The notes under the pieces are model-generated. The model was given only the letters and a program-made list of their open reading frames with translations. It ran no database searches and was not told the DNA's origin. From the NCBI GenBank assembly GCA_021107335.1, contig JAIOSZ010000238.1, positions 1 through 19,217 on the forward strand: DNA of 19,217 nt. Direction: 5' to 3'. Positions 1 to 6,695 of this stretch are shown here, piece by piece; the stretch's first letter is position 1; every line of letters begins with the position of its first letter. Source of the DNA: Desulfuromonadaceae bacterium. GTDB lineage: Bacteria > Desulfobacterota > Desulfuromonadia > Desulfuromonadales > Syntrophotaleaceae. Both the position numbers and the translations under genes were made by a program.

Positions 1-2
1 AC

Positions 3-119
3 GATATCGATATGTGGTTCCGCAAATTCAAGGCGGCGGTTCATGTACTCGACCGTATTGAAGGCCGAGAGATTCCGATTGGGCATCTGCATGCCTGGCA
101 GGAGATGCCTCCAGCCTGA
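3..119 (+). CDS. C-terminal end of an unrecognised protein (partial)
   Basis: This is an open frame entering from the left edge and ending in TGA at 117-119. The 38 visible residues (DIDMWFRKFKAAVHVLDR... to ...WQEMPPA) read as the basic, amphipathic tail of a protein. No domain or motif is recognisable. The strong hairpin at 151-195 lies 31 bases downstream and would suit a transcript ending here. The family cannot be named from this tail. The call rests on the protein-like composition and the terminator placement. Confidence 0.45.
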   Translation, partial: DIDMWFRKFKAAVHVLDRIEGREIPIGHLHAWQEMPPA

Positions 120-150
120 ACTGGCCCGCCCACAAAAAAGTCTGTCCCCA

Positions 151-195
151 AATAGAAACAAGCCCCGCATTGCCAATGCGGGGCTTGTTTCTATT
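151..195. terminator. Perfect 21-bp inverted repeat, likely bidirectional terminator
   Basis: The left arm at 151-171 and right arm at 175-195 are exact reverse complements around the 3-base loop GCC. The stem has a GC-rich core (AGCCCCGCATT) and an A/T-rich outer part, so both strands end in a U-containing tail. It lies between a + strand gene ending at 119 and the minus-strand lipoprotein gene ending at 242, so it can serve both convergent transcripts. The bases just before it (AGTCTGTCCCC) resemble motifs often seen next to REP-type or insertion-derived repeats. That last link is only an impression. Confidence 0.8.
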
Positions 196-241
196 CAACT
201 TAACTACACCATGTGAAGTAAGCGTCTCTCGGCCAAAAATG

Positions 242-658
242 TTATTCCTGCTCGGCCCGGTCAAAAGCGGCCTGAGCCCCGCGATAGTCCCCCAGGCCGC
301 TGCGCGCTTGGCCGATGATGCGCCAGTTTTCACCCTGCAGAGTTCGGTTCCCAGCAGCAAAGCGGTTCGATTTGGCAGCCAAACTTTCCGCCTGCCGGTA
401 AAGCCCCAAGTCAAGGCGTACCCGGGCCAGCTCCTGCCAAAGCAAGGCATTGTGCGGCTCGATGCGAAGCGCTCGTTCAAGACTGGCTCCGGCCTGTTCC
501 AACTCTCCGGCCGCATTCTGGCTATGCGCCCGGTCGAGCAGCGCCACTACCGCCGAACTGCTCGATGCCACGGGACGGGGTCTGGTTGGCTGAACAACAG
601 TACAGCCGACCAACATCAGAACCAGCAGCAAGGGGATAATCCGACGTAAAGCTATCAC
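242..658 (-). CDS. TPR-repeat lipoprotein downstream of mrcB
   Basis: The predicted protein has 138 residues. Its signal peptide has a basic N-terminus (MIALRR), a hydrophobic stretch at about 7-17 and a lipobox LVGC with Cys19 as the lipidation site, so the mature protein should be membrane-anchored. A Ser/Pro-rich linker follows. Residues about 35-135 then form two to three tetratricopeptide-like helical pairs (for example ALLDRAHSQNAAGELEQAGA and ALRIEPHNALLWQELARVRL), which usually mediate protein binding. The start is GTG at 658-656, overlapping the TGA stop of mrcB (GTGA). An AAAGGA stretch lies about 8 bases upstream, so translation is probably coupled to mrcB. By analogy with outer-membrane lipoprotein activators of class A penicillin-binding proteins it may assist PBP1b, but it does not resemble LpoB in sequence. 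That role is inference from context. Confidence 0.85.
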   Translation of the reverse strand: MIALRRIIPLLLVLMLVGCTVVQPTRPRPVASSSSAVVALLDRAHSQNAAGELEQAGASLERALRIEPHNALLWQELARVRLDLGLYRQAESLAAKSNRFAAGNRTLQGENWRIIGQARSGLGDYRGAQAAFDRAEQE

Positions 659-3051
659 TTAAAGATCCTTTCAAACCAGCTTTTGATTGGATTGCCCTTA
701 GAGCCCGGCCCGCAGGAAGCCGACTCGGTAGGCGCCGAGCCAGTGACAAAAGGCAGCTCAACGGCGTCGGGACAGCCAGCAGCACTGCGCAGACCCGACT
801 TGGATTCAATCCAGACGTGTTCGATACTGTCCGGTATCGGCAGAATCAGCGGTTCAAGATCCAGCCCAACCATCATCTTTGCCCACACGGTCATCGCTCC
901 GCTGGCCCCGGTTAATCCAGCCGGCTGATTATCGTCGCGACCGACCCAGACCACCCCCAGCCGATCACCACTAAAACCGGCAAACCAGCTATCCCGAAAT
1001 TCGTCTGTGGTACCGGTCTTGCCGGCAAGATTCAGTTCTGCCGGCAAGTAACGATGCAGACCCCGAGCCGTGCCCTGCTGCACCACCTCCTGCAGGGCCA
1101 CAGTTAACAGATAATTGGATGGCGCATCGACGACCTGCTCAACCTTGAGAGGGTAACGCTGCAACGGCTGTCCGGCAAAGGTCAACACCTCGCGAATAGC
1201 CCGCAGGGGAGTGCGAAAACCACCGCTGGCCAGAGTCTGATAGAATTGCGCCACCTCCAGGGGAGAAAAGGTGTCGGCACCGAGCAGGCTGGCGGCATAC
1301 CCCGGCAGCTGCCGGTCGACACCGAGCCGCCCCAGATTGTCCAGCACCGATGGCACGCCGAGCTGCAAGCCGAGGCGGGCCGTCGAAACATTATAAGAAT
1401 GAGCCAAAGCCGTATGCAAAGGCACGGGACCATGAAACTTTTTATCGTAATTCTGCGGCTGCCAGTCGTCGGTTCCGGGTTGTTGCAGCAACAACGGAGA
1501 ATCGTCCAGCAGCGTAGCCAGGGTATAGCTTTGGGGTTGTTGCAAAGCGGTGAGAAAGACTACCGGCTTGATCAGCGAACCGATAGGGCGCTGAGCATCA
1601 AGAGCCCGGTTGAAGCCTTCGAAACGGGGATCGCGGCCTCCGACCACCGCCTGCACCTCTCCGTTCTGCACGTCGGTCATTAGCAGCGCGCCCTGCAGAC
1701 TGTCGGCCGCAATACCGCGGCCCTGCTCCAGCCGTTTCAGCTGCTGACTCAGAGCCTTCTCGGCGGATCGTTGCACCCAGGGATCGAGAGTGGTGAAAAT
1801 CTGTAAGCCTTCCGAGCGCAGATCTTCGTCACGGTAGTCACGACGCAACTGGCGATGCACTAAACTCAAAAAGGCCGGATAGGGCGAGATGCCCCGCGGC
1901 GGCCGGTCGACCACGCCCAACGGTGTGATACGGCCCGCCAACAGCTGCTGATCGGTGATGAAACGGGCCTCCGCCATCTCCCCTAGCACCAGATTGCGCC
2001 GACCCAGGGCCCGTTTCGGATGGCGTCGTGGGCTGTAATAGGTCGGCCCCTTGAGCATCCCCACCAGCAGAGCCGCTTCGGTTAAATCGATCTGCATCAG
2101 CGGTTTATCGAAAAAGAAGGAACTGGCCAGACCGAAACCGTGTATGGCCCGGTTGCCGTCCTGACCGAGATAGACCTCGTTAAGATACGTTTCGAGAATT
2201 TCCTCTTTGCTATAATGCACTTCAAGCAGCAGCGCCATGACCATTTCATTGAGCTTGCGCCGCACGGTCCGTTCAGAGCTGAGGAAGAAGTTTTTGACCA
2301 ACTGCTGGGTCAGAGTACTGCCCCCCTGAACGCTCTTGCCGCTAACGGTCATAACCAGAGCTCGTGCAATACCCCGCGGGTCGATCCCTCGATGAGAATA
2401 AAAACGCACATCCTCCACCGCGATCAGAGCATCGACCAGAAGCTGCGGCACCTCATCAAGGCGCACCAGCACCCTATCCTCATTGTTCCCTGGATAGATG
2501 CCGCCGATCAGGGCCGGATCGAGGCGCAACAGTTCGATGGCAGCATTGTCCGCCCGCCCCTGCAGAGCCGTCACCCGGTCGCCAGCAAAGCTCACCCTTA
2601 GCGAACTCGATTCCTGAGGACCATCGCCATAGGTAAAAGGCCGCGTCACCAACTCCACCTGCTGATTACGCCATTGATAGCTGCCCGGCTCGCGAGGCGA
2701 CGTAGCCTCCCGGTAGCCGAGTAACGCCAATTCAGCAACCAATTCCGATGGCGCCAATTTAAGCCCCGCATAGAGCTCCAAGGGGCGAGCATAGACCCGC
2801 GCCGGCAAGGCGAAACGCCGGCCTTCAAAGCGGGTGCGCACGGTAAAATCGAGATAAATAATATACAGAGCAGCCAGCAGCAGAACAACCAGCGAAGCCA
2901 CCAGCAAAAACTTTCGTTTGGTCAGCCAGCGCCTATTTTTAGCGGTCTTTTTACGCCGGGATTTTTTGCCGAAACTCAGAAAACTGAAAGGTTTCAAGAG
3001 GACATTCCTTAGCTTGCATCTGTCAAGCCAGCGATTGATTTCTGACTTCAT
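655..3051 (-). CDS. mrcB: Penicillin-binding protein 1B (bifunctional glycosyltransferase/transpeptidase)
   Basis: This 798-residue class A PBP polymerises lipid II and cross-links peptidoglycan on the periplasmic face. A very basic cytoplasmic N-terminus (residues 28-47) precedes one membrane segment at about 48-67. A UB2H-like region (about 80-175, ALPARVYARPLELYAG), typical of PBP1b, follows. The GT51 domain (about 190-370) shows EDVRFYSHRGID with catalytic Glu213, GGSTLTQQLVKN at 243-254, RRKLNE and KEEILETYLNEVY. The transpeptidase domain (about 410-735) has all three motifs: SLIK (Ser492, Lys495), SYN (552-554) and KTGT (678-681). The ATG at 3051 has no evident Shine-Dalgarno. A TTG at 2997-2995 (residue 19) has AAGGA 8 bases upstream, so the real protein may be 18 residues shorter. 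The length is close to the family's usual size. It is the first gene of a two-gene operon with the TPR lipoprotein. Confidence 0.95.
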   Translation of the reverse strand: MKSEINRWLDRCKLRNVLLKPFSFLSFGKKSRRKKTAKNRRWLTKRKFLLVASLVVLLLAALYIIYLDFTVRTRFEGRRFALPARVYARPLELYAGLKLAPSELVAELALLGYREATSPREPGSYQWRNQQVELVTRPFTYGDGPQESSSLRVSFAGDRVTALQGRADNAAIELLRLDPALIGGIYPGNNEDRVLVRLDEVPQLLVDALIAVEDVRFYSHRGIDPRGIARALVMTVSGKSVQGGSTLTQQLVKNFFLSSERTVRRKLNEMVMALLLEVHYSKEEILETYLNEVYLGQDGNRAIHGFGLASSFFFDKPLMQIDLTEAALLVGMLKGPTYYSPRRHPKRALGRRNLVLGEMAEARFITDQQLLAGRITPLGVVDRPPRGISPYPAFLSLVHRQLRRDYRDEDLRSEGLQIFTTLDPWVQRSAEKALSQQLKRLEQGRGIAADSLQGALLMTDVQNGEVQAVVGGRDPRFEGFNRALDAQRPIGSLIKPVVFLTALQQPQSYTLATLLDDSPLLLQQPGTDDWQPQNYDKKFHGPVPLHTALAHSYNVSTARLGLQLGVPSVLDNLGRLGVDRQLPGYAASLLGADTFSPLEVAQFYQTLASGGFRTPLRAIREVLTFAGQPLQRYPLKVEQVVDAPSNYLLTVALQEVVQQGTARGLHRYLPAELNLAGKTGTTDEFRDSWFAGFSGDRLGVVWVGRDDNQPAGLTGASGAMTVWAKMMVGLDLEPLILPIPDSIEHVWIESKSGLRSAAGCPDAVELPFVTGSAPTESASCGPGSKGNPIKSWFERIFK

Positions 3052-3107
3052 AAATATACATTCGCAAAAACATGCTGGATGGCTAAGCCATAATTGATCA
3101 TCGACGA

Positions 3108-3136
3108 AGTATATGACGCATCACTTCCAACGGCAA
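3108..3136 (-). promoter_or_regulatory. Sigma70-type promoter for mrcB
   Basis: On the minus strand, TTGCCG (3136-3131) is separated by exactly 17 bases from TATACT (3113-3108). That gives 4/6 and 5/6 matches to the consensus boxes with ideal spacing. Transcription would start near 3101, about 50 bases before the ATG of mrcB and about 104 before the alternative TTG start. Confidence 0.6.
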
Positions 3137-3257
3137 CTGCTATGCACTTCTAATTGAAGAATTTCTACCGGTAATCAGCTCAGCACAGCCTGATAGCAGC
3201 TGCCTAATCGAATCGCACCAAGACCGTCCCCCTCAAAACACCTTTTCCGAGGGGGCG

Positions 3258-3285
3258 TTGATATTTGCAAAATGATTGTTATACT
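3258..3285 (+). promoter_or_regulatory. Sigma70-type promoter for the response regulator operon
   Basis: TTGATA (3258-3263) and TATACT (3280-3285) are separated by 16 bases. Both boxes match the consensus at 5 of 6 positions. Transcription would start near 3292, leaving a leader of about 230 bases before the ATG at 3525. The GC hairpin at 3228-3255 abuts the -35 box. Confidence 0.6.
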
Positions 3286-3524
3286 TACCGAGCTTTTTAT
3301 GAGCAGAACCATCGGCCGCGGTTCGTAAACGTGCCACTACTTAGTGCCTATGAACTTGCATCGCTGCATAAAACCACAGATAAATACACGATTATTGCCG
3401 CCCTAAAAAGTTGCCTTGCCATGTATAGATCGACCTGACACCAGCGGCAAGCTAACTGTATCTGAATCCAATGGGGATCCAAACGGCCCAGATTACAGAC
3501 ATAGAGGAATTCGGGAGAGAACTG

Positions 3525-3905
3525 ATGCGTTTATTGATCGTAGACGATGAAAAGAACATCCGCCAGCTCTACGCCGCTGACCTGCAGGATGCTGGCTATC
3601 AAGTCGATACCGCCGAAAACAGTGCAACCGCGGTCGAATTACTCAATCGTCACACCTTCGATCTGGTTGTGCTCGACATTCACATGGGCAATGAAAGCGG
3701 TCTTGATATCCTGCAGGATATTGTCCAACAAAAAAAGGATTTACCGGTAATTCTCTGCAGTGCTTACAGCTGTTATAAAGAGGATTTTTCATCTTGGCTG
3801 GCAGACGGCTATGTCGTCAAAAGCTCGGACACCTCAACCCTAAAAGCTGAAATCGAACGGGTTCTGGCAAAGAGGGGCAGTCAAACCAACGGAGGAAATG
3901 CATGA
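3525..3905 (+). CDS. Single-domain response regulator (CheY-like receiver)
   Basis: This 126-residue protein consists only of a receiver domain. Acidic pocket Asp7-Asp8 (LLIVDDEKN), phospho-acceptor Asp51 (DLVVLDIHMG), Ser79 in the conserved Thr/Ser position (VILCSAYS) and Lys99 (YVVKS) are all present, so phosphorylation should be possible. There is no output domain, so it probably acts by protein contact. The ATG at 3525 is preferred because GGGAG lies 7 bases before it. An earlier in-frame ATG at 3471 adds 18 residues that lie outside the receiver fold. The stop overlaps the next start (ATGA, 3902-3905), coupling it to the sugar nucleotidyltransferase. No partner kinase is adjacent. The receiver assignment is firm; its target is unknown. 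Confidence 0.93.
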   Translation: MRLLIVDDEKNIRQLYAADLQDAGYQVDTAENSATAVELLNRHTFDLVVLDIHMGNESGLDILQDIVQQKKDLPVILCSAYSCYKEDFSSWLADGYVVKSSDTSTLKAEIERVLAKRGSQTNGGNA

Positions 3906-6418
3906 AGGCAGTCATCATGGCTGGGGGCTTCGGCACCCGCATTCAACCACTCACCATCAACATGCCGAAACCGATGATTCCCCTGGTGAACCGGCCGATC
4001 ATGCTGCATATTGTCGAACTGCTCAAAAAGCACGGCATCTCCGAACTCATCATGCTGCTCTATCATCAACCTGAAGTGATCAAGCACTACTTTGGTGATG
4101 GCAGCGAATACGGTGTGCGCATTACCTATGTCACCCCCCTGGAAGATCTGGGAACGGCCGGTGCAGTCAAGGCCGCCGCTCGCTACCTCGACGAACGTTT
4201 TATGCTCATCAGCGGCGACCTACTAACCGACTTCGACCTGTCGGCCATCGTCCGCTTTCATGAACAGCAGCAAGCCCAAGCCACCATCACCTTGACTCCG
4301 GTCACCGATCCTCTGCAATTCGGTGTGGTAATCACCGACAAGCAGGGCCGCATCACCCAATTTCTAGAGAAACCGGGTTGGGGGGAAGTCTTCTCCGACA
4401 CCATCAATACCGGCATCTACGTCTTGGAACCCGAGGTTCTCGAGCTGATTCCCGAAGGTCAGAACCGTGACTGGTCAAAAGACATCTTTCCGCAGATGTT
4501 GGCCGATAAAGCGCCTCTGTTCGGCTGCAATCAGGTGGGCTACTGGGCTGACATCGGCAATACCGATGCTTACTTGGAAGCCAGCCAGGACATTTTGCGA
4601 GGCAAGGTAGAAGTCCATCTCGACGAAAGCCCAGCACCTGGGCTTGAGCGGATCTACCTCGGCGAAGAGACCCAGCTTAACGCTGAAGAACCGGCGTTGC
4701 TGGAAGGCATGGTCGTCATCGGAAGCAACACCCAAATCAAAGGCCGGGCTCGGCTGAAAAACTGCGTCATCGGCCGTAACTGCGTCATCGAAGAAGGTGT
4801 CGAGCTTGAAGACACCGTAGTCTGGGACAACGTCTACCTCAAACGGGACTGCCGCATTCAGGGAGCAGCTCTCTGTCACCGGATTAGCATGGGGCGCGGG
4901 GTGGTCATCGAAGAAAGAGCCATACTCGGCGACGACGCCACCGTTGGCGACGACGCCTTCATCAAAAAAGACGTTAAGGTCTGGCCCAACAAAATTATCG
5001 AAGGGGGCTCCATCGTCACCACCAACCTGATCTGGGGTGAAAAGTGGCGCAAAACTCTCTTCGAAGGGGCCCTGGTTCGGGGGCTGACCAACATTGAACT
5101 GACTCCGGAATTCTGCGCCAAACTCGGCGCCGCCTACGGCTCCACTCTGCCGCGAGGCTCCTATGTGCTGGCTGGCCGGGATGTGATCCGTGCATCGCGC
5201 ATGCTCAAGCGGGCCTTCGTCGGCGGCCTGCTGTCGGCAGGTATCAACGTGCGGGATATCAAACGCATCCCCCTGCCCGTATTGCGTTACAAGCTCTGCA
5301 CTTTTGGCGAAGTCGGCGGCGTGCACTTTCGCCAGGGGCGGGATGATCTGGCCGCTACAGAGATCGTCTTTCACGATGCCGATGGCATGGAGATCTCCTC
5401 GAGCATGGCCAAAGGTATCGAGCGGGTCTTTTTCAAGGAAAATTTCCGCCGCGTGCACTTCAGCGAACCCGGTACCATCAAGGAGATCCCGCAGATTTTC
5501 GACTACTATTGCGAGGGTTTTCAGCGCGCCCTCGACGGCGACCTGTTGCGGAGTACCGCGCCCAAGGTAGTCCTTGACCTCAATCACTCGCCGGCCGGCG
5601 AACTGCTGCCCAGACTGTTGACCCAGCTCGGCTGTCAGATCATCGAATTGAACTCCAACGTCGATGAGAGCGTTACCGGCAATTCACCCGAAGATATCGA
5701 CCAGGCCCTGGATCAGCTGTCCCGCATCGTTACTAGCCTCGGGGCCACCGTCGGCTGTTGGATCTGTCCCTCCGGAGAACAGCTGCGGGTGGTCGATGAA
5801 ACCGGCAGCATTCTGTCCGAAATCGATCTGCTCAACTGCGTCGCAGCCCTGGTCTGTCGGGCCGAGCGCGGCGGAGCACTGGTCATGCCGGTGGCAGCTC
5901 CCGAGACGGTAGAGCAACTGGCCAGCGACTGGGGCATGACGGTGAAACGCACCAAAAACAACGCCCGATCTCTGGTCGAAGCGGGCAGTGAACGGCAGGT
6001 GAAGCTCGTGGCGGCCATGGACGGCCGACTTTCCTTTCCGCCCTTTCAGGCCCATTTCGACGGCCTGTTCAGCATCGCCAAGATCCTCGAACTGCTAGCT
6101 CGCACCGAGCAGACCCTGGGCGGCATTCGCCATAGCCTGCCGGCGCGCAGCTATCGCCAAACCCAGGTCCCTTGTTCCTGGGAACTCAAAGGTGGCCTGA
6201 TGCGCAAGCTGAGTGAACATTCCGTCGATCTTGAGGCATCGTTCCTCGACGGAGTCAAAGTGCGCATTGACGACGACTGGGTGCTGGTCCTTCCCGACCA
6301 GCATAGGCCGATCATGCACATTATTGCCGAATCGGCCATTGCCAATCGAGCCGACGCCCTGCTGGAAATCTATTGCCAGCACATTGAGGAGTGGAAACAG
6401 GAACTTCTGAAAGCCTAG
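3902..6418 (+). CDS. Sugar-1-phosphate nucleotidyltransferase fused to a degenerate phosphomannomutase-like domain
   Basis: The predicted protein has 838 residues. Residues 1-232 form a nucleotidyltransferase domain with the signature AGGFGTRIQPLT (7-18), the LGTAGAVK loop (83-90) and the metal/sugar motif SGDLLTDFD (104-112), as in mannose-1-phosphate guanylyltransferases and glucose-1-phosphate thymidylyl- or uridylyltransferases. Residues about 250-370 are hexapeptide (left-handed beta-helix) repeats such as VIGRNCVIEEGVELEDTVVW. Residues about 383-835 align with the four phosphohexomutase domains. However, the serine loop (normally TASHNP) is replaced by GEVGGVHFRQG (469-479). The metal loop DPDADR is replaced by CPSGEQ (622-627). 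The phosphate-binding loop near 795-805 reads LPDQHRPIMH instead of RPSGTEP. The mutase half therefore looks inactive and may be regulatory. The stop is TAG, followed at once by a hairpin. Substrate cannot be settled from sequence; GDP-mannose or an NDP-glucose are the main options. Confidence 0.88.
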   Translation: MKAVIMAGGFGTRIQPLTINMPKPMIPLVNRPIMLHIVELLKKHGISELIMLLYHQPEVIKHYFGDGSEYGVRITYVTPLEDLGTAGAVKAAARYLDERFMLISGDLLTDFDLSAIVRFHEQQQAQATITLTPVTDPLQFGVVITDKQGRITQFLEKPGWGEVFSDTINTGIYVLEPEVLELIPEGQNRDWSKDIFPQMLADKAPLFGCNQVGYWADIGNTDAYLEASQDILRGKVEVHLDESPAPGLERIYLGEETQLNAEEPALLEGMVVIGSNTQIKGRARLKNCVIGRNCVIEEGVELEDTVVWDNVYLKRDCRIQGAALCHRISMGRGVVIEERAILGDDATVGDDAFIKKDVKVWPNKIIEGGSIVTTNLIWGEKWRKTLFEGALVRGLTNIELTPEFCAKLGAAYGSTLPRGSYVLAGRDVIRASRMLKRAFVGGLLSAGINVRDIKRIPLPVLRYKLCTFGEVGGVHFRQGRDDLAATEIVFHDADGMEISSSMAKGIERVFFKENFRRVHFSEPGTIKEIPQIFDYYCEGFQRALDGDLLRSTAPKVVLDLNHSPAGELLPRLLTQLGCQIIELNSNVDESVTGNSPEDIDQALDQLSRIVTSLGATVGCWICPSGEQLRVVDETGSILSEIDLLNCVAALVCRAERGGALVMPVAAPETVEQLASDWGMTVKRTKNNARSLVEAGSERQVKLVAAMDGRLSFPPFQAHFDGLFSIAKILELLARTEQTLGGIRHSLPARSYRQTQVPCSWELKGGLMRKLSEHSVDLEASFLDGVKVRIDDDWVLVLPDQHRPIMHIIAESAIANRADALLEIYCQHIEEWKQELLKA

Positions 6419-6445
6419 TGTCCATCCAGAGTTTCAGGATGGACA
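6419..6445 (+). terminator. Hairpin directly after the nucleotidyltransferase stop codon
   Basis: TGTCCATCC (6419-6427) pairs perfectly with GGATGGACA (6437-6445) around a 9-base loop, starting at the base after the TAG stop. Only a weak T-rich stretch (CAGTTTTCAT) follows 6 bases later. It may be an imperfect intrinsic terminator or an mRNA 3'-end stabiliser. Confidence 0.5.
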
Positions 6446-6462
6446 CAGTACAGTTTTCATAT

Positions 6463-6656
6463 GGGAAACGAGTAATTTCCCCCAAGGTCAAGGAAATCAA
6501 GCGCTTGCGCGGAGGCGTAGCTGTTTACGCCGCACCATTCCGCAGGACAGTGGAATGGGACATCCTCTGGCTGCCCGAAGGGCGAGGCCCAGGGATGGCC
6601 CGAGTCACAAGTAAGCGTGTGGATTGACGCTGAGATTGGGGGAAAGGGCCGTTTCC
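6463..6656 (+). ncRNA. Candidate structured leader RNA upstream of the GH57 gene
   Basis: A perfect 10-base inverted repeat, TTTCCCCCAA (6476-6485) with TTGGGGGAAA (6636-6645), would close a domain of about 170 bases. Inside it are GGCGTA/TACGCC (6513-6530), CCATTCC/GGAATGG (about 6535-6558), GCCC-GAA-GGGC (6573-6583) and AGCGT/ACGCT (6614-6631). The closing arms have competitors: GGGAAA at 6463-6468 can pair with TTTCCC at 6476-6481, and GGAAA at 6641-6645 with TTTCC at 6652-6656. Such mutually exclusive pairings are typical of switching leaders. It sits about 40 bases before the GH57 start. It matches no riboswitch class I know. A 62-codon frame at 6439-6627 overlaps it but has no ribosome binding site and no clear codon bias. 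Confidence 0.35.
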
Positions 6657-6695
6657 GGATGAAAACTAGCCTGACCAGCGGTGTCCGGAGGTACG

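Larger units (their letters stand above)
3052..3470. other. Divergent intergenic region between mrcB and the response regulator
   Basis: No protein-like frame is seen here on either strand. The region holds the mrcB promoter (3108-3136) and the promoter of the opposite operon (3258-3285). Between them is an imperfect GC hairpin at 3228-3255, with CCCCCTC pairing with GAGGGGG around a 14-base loop that contains AAAA and TTTT. The hairpin ends immediately upstream of the -35 box of the + strand promoter. It could be an operator, or a structure in an antisense transcript. No T-run follows it, so it is not an obvious terminator. The stretch from 3286 to 3524 would be an untranslated leader of roughly 230 bases, with no further signal I recognise. 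Confidence 0.5.

Noticed and set aside
4475..5587. Long antisense open frames opposite the nucleotidyltransferase, GH13 and galT genes (also 8764-9879 and 10909-12315)
   Set aside because: They mirror the codon bias of the sense genes, show low-complexity composition, match no family and lack start signals.
6439..6627. A 62-codon open frame after the nucleotidyltransferase gene
   Set aside because: It lacks a ribosome binding site at usable spacing, its start lies inside the terminator-like hairpin, and third positions show no bias. The pairing pattern explains the stretch better.
6681..6695. GTG start for the GH57 gene
   Set aside because: It lies upstream of the GGAGG site at 6687-6691, which serves the ATG at 6696, and that ATG gives the family-typical N-terminus.
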